From Strongylocentrotus purpuratus (Eukaryota; Echinodermata; Echinoidea; Camarodonta; Strongylocentrotidae), in assembly GCF_000002235.5 (NCBI RefSeq), contig NW_022145597.1, forward strand, positions 1,705,501 to 1,769,500: DNA of 64,000 bases, written 5' to 3'. A model generated the notes under the pieces. That model was given only the letters and a program-made list of their open reading frames with translations, was not told the origin of the DNA and searched no databases. The stretch's first letter is position 1. The number at the start of each line of letters is the position of its first letter. Position numbers and translations under genes: made by a program. Of the stretch, positions 1 to 10,041 are shown in pieces.

Positions 1-40
1 CCAATCAAATAAGCATTCGTAATTCCCTTGCGCATGCGCC
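1..40. promoter_or_regulatory. Possible promoter fragment: CCAAT box and NRF1-like site
   Basis: The window opens with CCAATCA, and TGCGCATGCGCC at 29-40 is close to the palindromic NRF1 consensus. CCAAT plus NRF1 in CpG-rich DNA is a common arrangement in animal housekeeping promoters. No coding exon could be tied to it, so this is an inference from motifs only. Confidence 0.25.
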
Positions 41-777
41 AGCTTCGTCGGGTCAAAGGTCAAAAGAAGTAAAATTGCCGTGTTTTGCCTTTGTTCTTGA
101 GATCGTGTGTTTAACTCAATTCATTTGTGCTGCGGTTATTATGAGCGTGTAATTTCTTACTTTCTTTGTTGAATCACCGCGATCATCTCAGGAACAAAAT
201 AATATAAGGTTAACCTTTATTATTTGTTTCTTAGATTTAGCAATAGATCGTTAAAAAAAAGTATATTTGATGATTTTTGAGGCTTTTGACAGCGAGTTTC
301 GTGATCTCATCCGTCGACGACCGACCCGCTTCACCAGTCTTCAGTGTCGTCCGAAATTAAATTCTTGGCGATGTTTTCAGAAGCAAAATGCAATAAATTC
401 ACCCCGGATGAAAGGAAGACATGAATAATAGTTTATTATCAAGTACTGTTATGATTAGGCAAAAAAAAAAATCATTTGGTTGTCCCTCGACCGCCTGCTC
501 GTCATTTTCGGGCCGCTCGCATTTTTTTTATTTTGTTTTAATATGTATATTTTTTGTTTAATTCATTTTTAATTTTTTTTTAATTTTATTTTTTTTTAAA
601 TTAAATTGTTTTGGGGGAGCAATCTTAAATGCCAAACACACATTTTATGCATTTGCAAGGATCAAAATGCGTCCCGTTGCCAGTTTTTGTCTTTTCAGTA
701 CGCAATTAGGTATTTATTAAACTTTGCCATTTTTATTTTTCTATGTCAAAATGCCGTTCATTCAAATCAGGTTCTGA
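1..777. other. Contig left of the gap, no gene identified
   Basis: AT-rich sequence with a more CpG-rich first 360 bases and long A/T runs after about 460. The open frames are short and resemble nothing recognised. It abuts a 500-N gap, so it need not be physically adjacent to the telomere array beyond it. Confidence 0.6.
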
Positions 778-1277
778 NNNNNNNNNNNNNNNNNNNNNNN
801 NNNNNNNNNNNNNNNNNNNNNNNNNNNNNNNNNNNNNNNNNNNNNNNNNNNNNNNNNNNNNNNNNNNNNNNNNNNNNNNNNNNNNNNNNNNNNNNNNNNN
901 NNNNNNNNNNNNNNNNNNNNNNNNNNNNNNNNNNNNNNNNNNNNNNNNNNNNNNNNNNNNNNNNNNNNNNNNNNNNNNNNNNNNNNNNNNNNNNNNNNNN
1001 NNNNNNNNNNNNNNNNNNNNNNNNNNNNNNNNNNNNNNNNNNNNNNNNNNNNNNNNNNNNNNNNNNNNNNNNNNNNNNNNNNNNNNNNNNNNNNNNNNNN
1101 NNNNNNNNNNNNNNNNNNNNNNNNNNNNNNNNNNNNNNNNNNNNNNNNNNNNNNNNNNNNNNNNNNNNNNNNNNNNNNNNNNNNNNNNNNNNNNNNNNNN
1201 NNNNNNNNNNNNNNNNNNNNNNNNNNNNNNNNNNNNNNNNNNNNNNNNNNNNNNNNNNNNNNNNNNNNNNNNNNNNN
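778..1277. other. Assembly gap of 500 N
   Basis: An uninterrupted run of exactly 500 N. The round number suggests a scaffolding placeholder rather than a measured distance. Any open frame crossing it is meaningless. Confidence 0.98.
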
Positions 1278-4200
1278 ACCCTAACCCTACCTAAACCTAA
1301 CCCTACCCTAACCCTAACTAACCCTAACCCTAACCCTACCCTAACCTAACCCCAACCCTAACCCCTACCCTAACCCTACCCTAAACCCTAACTAACCCTA
1401 ACCTAACCCTAACCCTAACCCTAACCCTAACCCTAACCCTAACCCTAACCCTAACCCTAACCCTAACCCTAACCCTACACCTAACCTAACCCTAACCCTA
1501 ACCCTAACCCTAACCCTAACCCTAACCCTAACCCTACCCTAACCCTAACCCTAACCCTAACCCTAACCCTAACCCTAACCCTAACCCTAACCCTAACCCT
1601 AACCCTAACCCTAACCCTAACCCTAACCCTAACCCTAACCCTAACCCTAACCCTAACCTAACCCTAACCCTAACCCTAACCCTAACCCTAACCCTAACCC
1701 TAACCCTAACCCTAACCCTAACCCTAACCCTAACCCTAACCCTACCCTAACCCTAACCCTAACCCTACCCTAACCCTAACCCTAACCCTAACCCTAACCC
1801 TAACCCTAACCCTAACCCTAACCCTAACCCTAACCCTAACCCTAACCCTAACCCTAACCCTAACCCTAACCCCTAACCCTAACCCTAACCCTAACCCTAA
1901 CCCTAACCCTAACCCTAACCCTAACCCTAACCCTAACCCTAACCCTAACCCTAACCCTAACCCTAACCCTAACCCTAACCCTAACCCTAACCCTAACCCT
2001 AACCCTAACCCTAACCCTAACCCTAACCCTAACCCTAACCCTAACCCTAACCCCTAACCCTAACCCTAACCCTAACCCTAACCCTAACCCTAACCCTAAC
2101 CCTAACCCTAACCCTAACCCTAACCCTAACCCTAACCCTAACCCTAACCCTAACCCTAACCCTAACCCTAACCCTAACCCTAACCCTAACCCTAACCCTA
2201 ACCCTAACCCTAACCCTAACCCTAACCCTAACCCTAACCCTAACCCTAACCCTAACCCTAACCCTAACCCTAACCCTAACCCTAACCCTAACCCTAACCC
2301 TAACCCTAACCCTAACCCTAACCCTAACCCTAACCCTAACCCTAACCCTAACCCTAACCCTAACCCTAACCCTAACCCTAACCCTAACCCTAACCCTAAC
2401 CCTAACCCTAACCCTAACCCTAACCCTAACCCTAACCCTAACCCTAACCCTAACCCTAACCCTAACCCTAACCCTAACCCTAACCCTAACCCTAACCCTA
2501 ACCCTAACCCTAACCCTAACCCTAACCCTAACCCTAACCCTAACCCTAACCCTAACCCTAACCCTAACCCTAACCCTAACCCTAACCCTAACCCTAACCC
2601 TAACCCTAACCCTAACCCTAACCCTAACCCTAACCCTAACCCTAACCCTAACCCTAACCCTAACCCTAACCCTAACCCTAACCCTAACCCTAACCCTAAC
2701 CCTAACCCTAACCCTAACCCTAACCCTAACCCTAACCCTAACCCTAACCCTAACCCTAACCCTAACCCTAACCCTAACCCTAACCCTAACCCTAACCCTA
2801 ACCCTAACCCTAACCCTAACCCTAACCCTAACCCTAACCCTAACCCTAACCCTAACCCTAACCCTAACCCTAACCCTAACCCTAACCCTAACCCTAACCC
2901 TAACCCTAACCCTAACCCTAACCCTAACCCTAACCCTAACCCTAACCCTAACCCTAACCCTAACCCTAACCCTAACCCTAACCCTAACCCTAACCCTAAC
3001 CCTAACCCTAACCCTAACCCTAACCCTAACCCTAACCCTAACCCTAACCCTAACCCTAACCCTAACCCTAACCCTAACCCTAACCCTAACCCTAACCCTA
3101 ACCCTAACCCTAACCCTAACCCTAACCCTAACCCTAACCCTAACCCTAACCCTAACCCTAACCCTAACCCTAACCCTAACCCTAACCCTAACCCTAACCC
3201 TAACCCTAACCCTAACCCTAACCCTAACCCTAACCCTAACCCTAACCCTAACCCTAACCCTAACCCTAACCCTAACCCTAACCCTAACCCTAACCCTAAC
3301 CCTAACCCTAACCCTAACCCTAACCCTAACCCTAACCCTAACCCTAACCCTAACCCTAACCCTAACCCTAACCCTAACCCTAACCCTAACCCTAACCCTA
3401 ACCCTAACCCTAACCCTAACCCTAACCCTAACCCTAACCCTAACCCTAACCCTAACCCTAACCCTAACCCTAACCCTAACCCTAACCCTAACCCTAACCC
3501 TAACCCTAACCCTAACCCTAACCCTAACCCTAACCCTAACCCTAACCCTAACCCTAACCCTAACCCTAACCCTAACCCTAACCCTAACCCTAACCCTAAC
3601 CCTAACCCTAACCCTAACCCTAACCCTAACCCTAACCCTAACCCTAACCCTAACCCTAACCCTAACCCTAACCCTAACCCTAACCCTAACCCTAACCCTA
3701 ACCCTAACCCTAACCCTAACCCTAACCCTAACCCTAACCCTAACCCTAACCCTAACCCTAACCCTAACCCTAACCCTAACCCTAACCCTAACCCTAACCC
3801 TAACCCTAACCCTAACCCTAACCCTAACCCTAACCCTAACCCTAACCCTAACCCTAACCCTAACCCTAACCCTAACCCTAACCCTAACCCTAACCCTAAC
3901 CCTAACCCTAACCCTAACCCTAACCCTAACCCTAACCCTAACCCTAACCCTAACCCTAACCCTAACCCTAACCCTAACCCTAACCCTAACCCTAACCCTA
4001 ACCCTAACCCTAACCCTAACCCTAACCCTAACCCTAACCCTAACCCTAACCCTAACCCTAACCCTAACCCTAACCCTAACCCTAACCCTAACCCTAACCC
4101 TAACCCTAACCCTAACCCTAACCCTAACCCTAACCCCTAACCCCTAACCCTAACCCTAACCCTAACCCTAACCCTAACCCTAACCCTAACCCTAACCCTA

Positions 4201-4307
4201 ACCCTAACCCTAACCCTAACCCTAACCCTAACCCTAACCCTAACCCTAACCCTAACCCTAACCCTAACCCTAACCCTAACCCTAACCCTAACCCTAACCC
4301 TAACCCT
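1278..4307. repeat. Telomeric repeat array (CCCTAA)n
   Basis: About 3.03 kb (roughly 500 units) of CCCTAA on the + strand, i.e. the C-rich strand of a TTAGGG telomere whose chromosome interior lies to the right. Units from about 2065 to 4130 are essentially perfect. The first 230 bases next to the gap are irregular (CCTACC, AACTAACC, missing bases), and there are a few CCCCTAA variants near 1870, 2050 and 4135-4145. The array stops abruptly at 4307, where subtelomeric sequence starts. The length and homogeneity fit a real terminal telomere better than an old interstitial block. Confidence 0.97.
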
Positions 4308-4308
4308 C

Positions 4309-4613
4309 AACAAAGGAGTACAAGTAGTTTATCAGCAGATTTTTTAAAGCCATTAACATCAGAAAGCGTTAACATCTTAAACCAAACAAGTTAATATCAG
4401 TGAAGCACAGTGGACTTGTGGATAAGACATCGCTTCACAATGCAGATGTACTCGGTTCGATTCCCGGCTATGCCTTTCTACCTCGTGTTTTTTTAAGCAT
4501 TCTTTTCTTCATATTGATTTGTCCATCTCTTTTTTTTTTCGTTTAGGAGCCACAACTTTTCCTTAACAAAGGAGTACATGTAGTTTATTAGCATATTTTT
4601 TTAAAGTCATTAA
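4309..4613 (+). repeat. Direct repeats flanking the first SINE-like copy
   Basis: A roughly 47-bp sequence beginning AACAAAGGAGTACA at 4309-4356 recurs at 4565-4613 with about ten differences. The first copy touches the telomere and the pair brackets the SINE-like unit. This looks like a local subtelomeric duplication. Confidence 0.6.
4354..4475 (+). repeat. tRNA-derived SINE-like copy 1
   Basis: It contains a tRNA-like stretch with an A-box-like AGTGGACTTGTGGATAAG and a perfect B box GGTTCGATTCC at 4454-4464, followed by CCGGC. A second copy at 5548 shares the unit, including about 45 bases 5' of the tRNA-like part. Such internal Pol III promoter boxes mark tRNA-derived SINEs or tRNA pseudogenes. 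No complete acceptor stem was found, so it is not called a functional tRNA. Confidence 0.55.
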
Positions 4614-5248
4614 AGTAGATATTCATTGATTTTAAATCTAGCTTTATTTTCATTATTGCAAAGTTGAAACTTTGATTCGACAAGGTTATCAAAATTCAAT
4701 GCTTGGAAACATTCGAAGTAATGATTATTATAAATTACAAAAAGCTTAAATACAGCCCCGGCATAGCACCTGAATAGCTCTCCGAACGCTGCTGAGATGT
4801 GCGAGATCACAGCAGGGACATGATTTGCACAAGCAGACGATGTCCCATGACATCTCACACATTTTCAGTGCCTGTGTTTTCATCTTCTCTTGAGTTCTTT
4901 CTCTTACTTCACTACCGTCAGGCTAAATGTATAATCTATTGCCTCACTCTAAACCCCGCGCATGGTTTTATTTTGATGACAAATGCAGCGATACAAAAAT
5001 AAAGGAATCTGTCGCTTGTAAACAAAATAAGACGCCATTGTATATTCAGCTGCACACACCGGGGTATGTTCGGCGTTTCAAGAGGGAACACATGCCGTCC
5101 TTAATATCAATCCGGGGGCTTTTCAATTTGAAAGTCTGGTTTATTTGATTGTTAATTAACCCCTATCCTGAGTATTTACAAGCAAAAGATTTTAGTTATC
5201 AGAATCGGGTCATGTCCCCTTTTGATCGGTTTGACATGCCATTACATT
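4614..5248. other. Subtelomeric stretch without recognised gene
   Basis: AT-rich sequence with only short open frames on both strands. No splice-supported exon or transposon protein was recognised. Confidence 0.5.
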
Positions 5249-5548
5249 TATATACACTAAACTCATTATAATTTGAGAAATAATAGCTTTGCAATTATGT
5301 TCATTCTTAATGGGATGTCGTCTGCTTGGGCAGTATTGGTCCCTGTTATGACGTCATTAAAACATCGTTATTTTTCTGGCGAATCTCTCGTATATCCCAG
5401 CTGCTATGGAGGTGGTTGTATTTTTATTTTTTATAAATCACCCGATATGTAGCTGACCTCAAACTTGTACGATGGCCATCTGTTAGCTAACCAGTTTCTA
5501 GTGATACATTAGTTGACATATTTGTGATTTTCTTTGAATTTCACCTTT
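5249..5548 (+). repeat. Dispersed repeat family R1, copy 1
   Basis: About 300 bp whose reverse complement recurs at 19425-19721, with its last ~38 bp again at 23255-23293. The shared end reads GAATTTCACCTT. In this copy the end runs straight into the second SINE-like unit. It has no coding capacity and its class is unknown; it could be a non-autonomous DNA element or a SINE tail. Confidence 0.7.
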
Positions 5549-5660
5549 AACATCAGAAAGTGTTAACATCTTGAACCGAACAAGTTAATATCAGTGAAGC
5601 ACAGTGGTCATGTGGATAAGACATCTCTTCACAATGCAGATGTACTCGGTTCAATTTGTT
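5548..5660 (+). repeat. tRNA-derived SINE-like copy 2 (decayed)
   Basis: It matches copy 1 from TAACATCAGAAAG through the A-box-like region. The B box is mutated (GGTTCAATTTG) and homology stops there. Confidence 0.5.
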
Positions 5661-6099
5661 TGTAAATCACCGTTATGGAATTAAACATAAACCTTGTTTG
5701 AATGATATTTTCCCCAAGTCCCCCTCCCCTATCAGTACACCAGTGCCCCCCCCCGGTTTACACTTTGTTTGTGGGAAAAATTGCAATTGATCTTCCCTAC
5801 CTTTCTTCTTTCTCTTTTTTTTTCCTTTCCCTTTCTCTCCTCTTTCCCTTCCCTTCCTTCTCTCTGTCTTTTAGGTTTGCTGGGGGGAAGGGGAGGCAAG
5901 GGCCTACATGTAACGTGTGAGAGGTGTGGTGATGCAGATTTTTCTAATGCCCCCCCCCTTCCAAACTTTTGTGCTCTTTACGCCATTGCCCCTGGAAGTT
6001 GAGCCCCCTGGAATGTTTGCCACCCCAAACCCAAACTGCTTCTGGCGCGCCTGAGAGGAAGTATAAAAAAAGAGAGGTAGATAAAGAGATAAGGAGGAA
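5661..6099. other. Polypyrimidine then purine-rich low-complexity DNA
   Basis: C-runs and a CT-rich tract (about 5800-5870), then a purine-rich tract near 6055-6098 that resembles 7435-7520 on the other side of the transposon. The open frames here follow base composition and are not genes. Confidence 0.5.
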
Positions 6100-6377
6100 C
6101 ACCCACAACAAAAAGTGAGTCATTTGACACATTTAAGCATAATTTTCGTGAGTCAGGTGTAAATTGACTCATTAGTAACAACCAGTAACAACATGAGTCT
6201 CTATTGTCTCATTTATATTTCACCAGTGTGTCAATCATGAGCTGACGCATTTGCAAAATGCTTCGACTGACTCACATGGTCGTAAAAAATGAGTCAAGAT
6301 CGACATAAGAGCATTTTAGAAGAAAAAAGTGAGTCAACTTGAAAGTGACGCTGTATGCATGCGCGCGCATGCTTTCG

Positions 6378-6448
6378 TGACGTCATCCAAAATGCGCATT
6401 CTCGAGCCATATTTGAATTCCCGATCGACGACGCGACGTCGCCATCTT
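6378..6448. promoter_or_regulatory. CRE plus YY1-like promoter motifs
   Basis: A perfect CRE, TGACGTCA, lies at 6378-6385, and CGCCATCTT (reverse of AAGATGGCG, a YY1-type core) at 6440-6448, in CpG-containing DNA. Such pairs occur near transcription starts. No downstream exon was linked with confidence. Confidence 0.25.
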
Positions 6449-6641
6449 ATATCTTGGATTCAGAAGAGTTTTGACTGCAGCTAGTGAAAAATTGGTACGC
6501 ATAATTATTCATATGGTTTTAAACGATGATTTTTATGACTGGATTCGTGGGCTGAATCTTCTGATTATTATACAAATGATGCATGCGTTCATTTTACGAT
6601 ATCCGCACTCGAGTTGATGAGGCTGTGTGTAACTTAACTAT

Positions 6642-6849
6642 CACTATGAACATGACTGACAATGAGAGCGGACAAAATATACAGTTCCTCAGGTAGACAA
6701 AGGAACATCCCTTACTGCTGTAAAAATGTGTAGAACAGGTGTCACATGCATATTCACCTTTTTACATAATAGCTGTAAAGGGATGTTCCTTTGTCTACCT
6801 GAGGAACTGTATATTTTGTCCGCTCTCATTGTCAGTCATGTTCATAGTG
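6642..6849. repeat. 72-bp perfect inverted repeat with 64-nt spacer
   Basis: 6642-6713 and 6778-6849 are exact reverse complements by eye. The spacer has partial internal complementarity, so a longer imperfect stem is possible. It lies inside the 6100-7434 element. Confidence 0.9.
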
Positions 6850-7192
6850 TATAGATTCTACTGTATCGCACGAAGCCGTGTCGAATGAAAACATGCATGA
6901 TCTTGCATCATTGTTTTATACAACGAAACTCCTAGATACTTGTTATTTGATGTAAAACGAATTAATTCAAGATTGTTTCGTGACAGTATGGGTGACAAAT
7001 AAATCTCAAGTTAAGGCTTAATTTAGTGCGTACAAAGTAGATTTTTCAGATTCGGGTAGCGGGACCACCGATTACATCGCTAAAATGTGGTATTTTAGGA
7101 TATATTTTCCATTGCAAATGTGGACAGTGACTCTGGCATGGTATGGTATGTGTGTGATAGGCCTAGGGAGTAGGGGGGTCTATGTCATGATG

Positions 7193-7434
7193 CACCCACA
7201 ACAAAAAGTGAGTCACCCTTACTCAAATTGATGAGTCACTGGTTTGTCCGTACAGCGAAACACTTGAAGGATCATGTGAGTCACTATGACTCGATACAAA
7301 TGAGTCTCTTAGATAAATAAGACTCATTTGTATCGAGTCATAGTGACTCACATGATCCTTCAAGTGTTTCGCTGTACGGACAAACCAGTGACTCATCAAT
7401 TTGAGTAAGGGTGACTCACTTTTTGTTGTGGGTG
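7193..7434. mobile_element. 242-bp perfect palindrome (MITE-like hairpin)
   Basis: Arms 7193-7307 and 7320-7434 (115 bp each) are exact reverse complements around a 12-nt loop. The outer end CACCCACAACAAAAAGTGAG is the same as the end at 6100. Each arm contains TGAGTCA/TGACTCA motifs that match the AP-1 (TRE) consensus. Confidence 0.9.
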
Positions 7435-8007
7435 AAGTGAAGGAAAGATCAGAAGAAGAGAGAGAGAGAAGAAAATAAAGAGAGAAAGGGGATCGAGTCA
7501 GGGGGAAAAAGAGGCCTGAGAGAAAGAGTACTATTAAGGTAAAGACAAAGATGAGGAAAGAGTGGTATATCGCATAGTTTGCACTCTTTCAAACAATGTT
7601 TATTCCTTTGTTTCTAACATCTATCTCTCTTTTACCTCTCTTGAATTTCTCTCTCTATGTACTACAATGTCGATGATCTATCTCATTCTCTCTTCCTTTT
7701 CTTTAACCCCTCTCTCTACTATTCCCAGTGAACTAATCCTCTTGATGTCTCTCTCTCTCTCTGTCTCCTTCCCTCTCACTGTCTTCGGAGCCATGATGCA
7801 AAATTGAAATTAGATATTGATATATCTGCATGGATATGTAAAAAAAAATTATGTTGTGATTAAGAAAAACAAAAACAAAACTGAATACATGGTGATAGCA
7901 GACACAACATTTGATACACATTTTTCTCTTCTTTCATCAAAATATATCACAGAAACAGAGATTGAAAGGGATAACAATGTGGTTGGGATCGATGGAGATA
8001 CACAGTT
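7435..8007. other. GA-rich then CT-rich low-complexity DNA
   Basis: Purine-rich 7435-7560 and pyrimidine-rich 7620-7790 (TCTCTC runs). No recognised gene or transposon protein. Confidence 0.5.
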
Positions 8008-8078
8008 GGGCCTCGTTTCACGTCACCATCATTACTAAACAACTGGTCTTACTAAAACGGTTTCGTGAAACGCGTCCC
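8008..8078. repeat. Small imperfect inverted-repeat element
   Basis: The ends GGGCCTCGTTTCACG (8008-8022) and its near inverse complement (8064-8078) match at about 13 of 15 positions. The terminal GGGC..CGTT motif recalls the hairpin at 39404-39541, so both may be MITE relics. Confidence 0.4.
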
Positions 8079-8237
8079 GCCTCCTGTATCACGCATGCAC
8101 TGTACCATGCATGCAGACCAACCGCCATCTGGATTAAATCATCTAGGTCTAGCCTAGCTTATATCGTCTTATTTACTTAGCTTCGCTCCCGGGATTGATT
8201 TGTACTATACTTGTCTCTGCCGGATTTTTAATCTAAC

Positions 8238-8258
8238 ATGGAACAAGATCTCGTACAG
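8238..8258 (+). CDS. Possible 7-codon first coding exon
   Basis: The sequence reads ATG GAA CAA GAT CTC GTA CAG, directly followed by GTAAGATT. The CAG/GTAAGA junction is a near-ideal splice donor, and the A at -3 of the ATG suits initiation. No downstream plus-strand exon with a matching phase was found, and the minisatellite begins about 150 bp further on. It is reported because short first exons are easily missed; chance is a real alternative. Confidence 0.18.
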
Positions 8259-8395
8259 GTAAGATTACTTGGCGCTTGTTCAGTAAGCTTTCCGAAATAT
8301 GACCCTTAACTCAGGTGTGGAGATATCCTACTAAAACACACCCCCAATTTAGGTAAATATTAATCAAATGTCGAAATAAAGATAATGATTTAAAA

Positions 8396-9700
8396 GACGT
8401 TATGTTGAGAGAGAAAAGGGAAAGGGAAAGAGAATATAAAAGTAAAGAGAGAAATGGAAGAAGAATAAGAAGAAAAGAGGGAAACGGGTGGGGGAGGGGG
8501 AAGGGCTCTTGCCTCCTCTCCCCCCCCCCGCCTAAAAATAAATACGAGAGAAGAGAGAGAGAGAGAGAGAGAGAAAGAAGGGAAATGGAAAGGGAAAGAG
8601 AAGATAAAAGGAAAGAAAGAAGCGGAAGAAGAACAAAAAAGGGAAACGGGGGCGAAGGGCTCTTGCCCCCCCCCCCCCCGCCTAAAAATATATAAGAGAG
8701 AGAGAGAGAAGAGAAAGAGAAAGGGAAAGAGAAGATAAAAGAAAAGAAAGAAGCGGAAGAAGAAGAAAAGAGGGAAACGGGGGCGAAAGGGCTCTTGCCT
8801 CCTTCCCCCCCCCCCCCCCCGCCTAAAAAATAAATAAGAGAGAGAGGGAGAGATGGGAAAAGGAAAGGGAAAGAGAAGATAAAAGGAAAGGAAGAAGAGG
8901 GAGAAAAAGAAGAAGAAAAGAGGAAAACGGGGGCGAAGGGCTCTTGCCTCCTACCCCCCCCCCCCCCCCACCCGCCTAAAATAAAGAGAGGGGAGGGAAA
9001 AGGAAAGGGAAAGAGGAGATAAAAGGAAAGAAAGAAGAGGAAGAAGAAGAAACGAGGGAAACGGTGGCGAAAGGGCTCTTGCCTCCTCCCCCCCCCCCCC
9101 CCCCTCCGCCAAAAAAAATGAATAAGAGAGAGATAGAGAGAGAGAGAGAGAGAAGGGAAAGGGAAAGGAAAAGAGAAGATAAAAGAAAGAAAGACGAGGA
9201 AGAAGAAGAAGAAGAAAGGGAAACTGCGGCGAAATGGCTCTTGCCTCCTCCCCCCCCCTCCCGCCAACAAATAAATAAGAGAGAGAGGGAGAGAGAGAGA
9301 GAGAAGGGAAAGGGAAAGAAAGAAGAGGGAGAAGAAGAAAAGAGGAAACGGGGGCGAAGGTCTTTTGCCTCCTCTCCCCCTCCCCCCCCCCCCGCCTAAA
9401 AATAAACAAGAGAGAGAGACGGGAAAGGGAAAGGGAAAGAGAAAGAGAAGATAAAAGGAAAGAAAGAAGAGGGAGAAGAAGAAGAAGAAAAGAGGAAAAT
9501 GGAGGCGAAGGGCTTTTGCCTCCTCCCCCCCCCCCCGCCTCAAAATAAATAAGAGAGAGAGAAGGGAAAAGGAAAGAGAAGATAAAAGGAAAGAAAGAAG
9601 AGAGAAGAATAAGAAGGAAAGAAGGAAATGGGGGCGAACGGCTCTTGCCACACCCCCCCCCCCCACTCAGCAAAAAATAGAGAGAGAGAGAGAGAGAAAG
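8396..9700. repeat. Minisatellite: ~120-160 bp purine + poly-C units, about 9 copies
   Basis: Each unit has a GA-rich part (GAGAGAGA.. AAAGGGAAAGAGAAGATAAAAG.. AAGAAGAAG), then GGCGAAGGGCTCTTGCC, then a run of 9-18 C with CGCC and AAAATAAATAAG. The GCTCTTGCC-like core recurs near 8505, 8655, 8790, 8940, 9076, 9237, 9362, 9512 and 9641. The long minus-strand open frames are translations of this low-complexity DNA (Phe/Leu/Ser and Gly/Arg runs), not genes. Confidence 0.9.
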
Positions 9701-10041
9701 AAAGGAAAAAAGGGACAAATAAAGAGGAATTAAGTGGTGAAATAAAACAGGCTCCATCGATTAATACTTTTAAGAAAAAAAATGAAATTGTTTTTATTAC
9801 AATCATATACACCTCATTGAATTATATGCCGTTGTTGCTTTTGCTTAATACAATATCATTCTCCGCTCGCTGACTCAAGATGTAATTTGATATATTATAT
9901 TGTTACTTCTCATGCTTATTTCCTTTCAAACGCGCATTTCTCTTTCCTTATCTTCTTCTCAACCCCACATGCAGCTCATTATATAGTATTATTTTCTGTA
10001 CCCTCGATCTTTCACTTCTTTTTGTCATTGTCTACTCTTTG
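9701..10041. other. No gene identified
   Basis: AT-rich, short frames only. It lies between the minisatellite and the foldback element. Confidence 0.5.

Larger units (their letters stand above)
6100..7434. mobile_element. TIR element carrying palindromic sub-elements
   Basis: It starts with CACCCACAACAAAAAGTGAG at 6100 and ends with the inverse complement at 7415-7434. It sits inside purine-rich DNA that continues on both sides, as if one insertion split a GA-rich tract. It holds many TGAGTCA/TGACTCA motifs, a 72-bp inverted pair (6642-6849) and a perfect 242-bp hairpin at its right end. No transposase reading frame was found, so it is a non-autonomous or composite element. A target-site duplication is not obvious. 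Confidence 0.55.

Noticed and set aside
606..1349. 247-codon frame across the N gap
   Set aside because: Most of it is undefined bases and the end is telomeric repeat.
1278..4307. CRISPR-like or satellite array
   Set aside because: The unit is six bases with no spacers and is the standard animal telomere motif.
4441..4475. Functional tRNA gene
   Set aside because: A good B box exists, but no matching acceptor stem or anticodon arm could be laid out, and a second decayed copy points to a SINE.
8311..9757. Open frames of 451 and 268 codons on the minus strand
   Set aside because: They translate the purine/poly-C minisatellite into Phe/Leu/Ser and Gly/Arg runs. All three minus frames are long there, which marks composition rather than coding.
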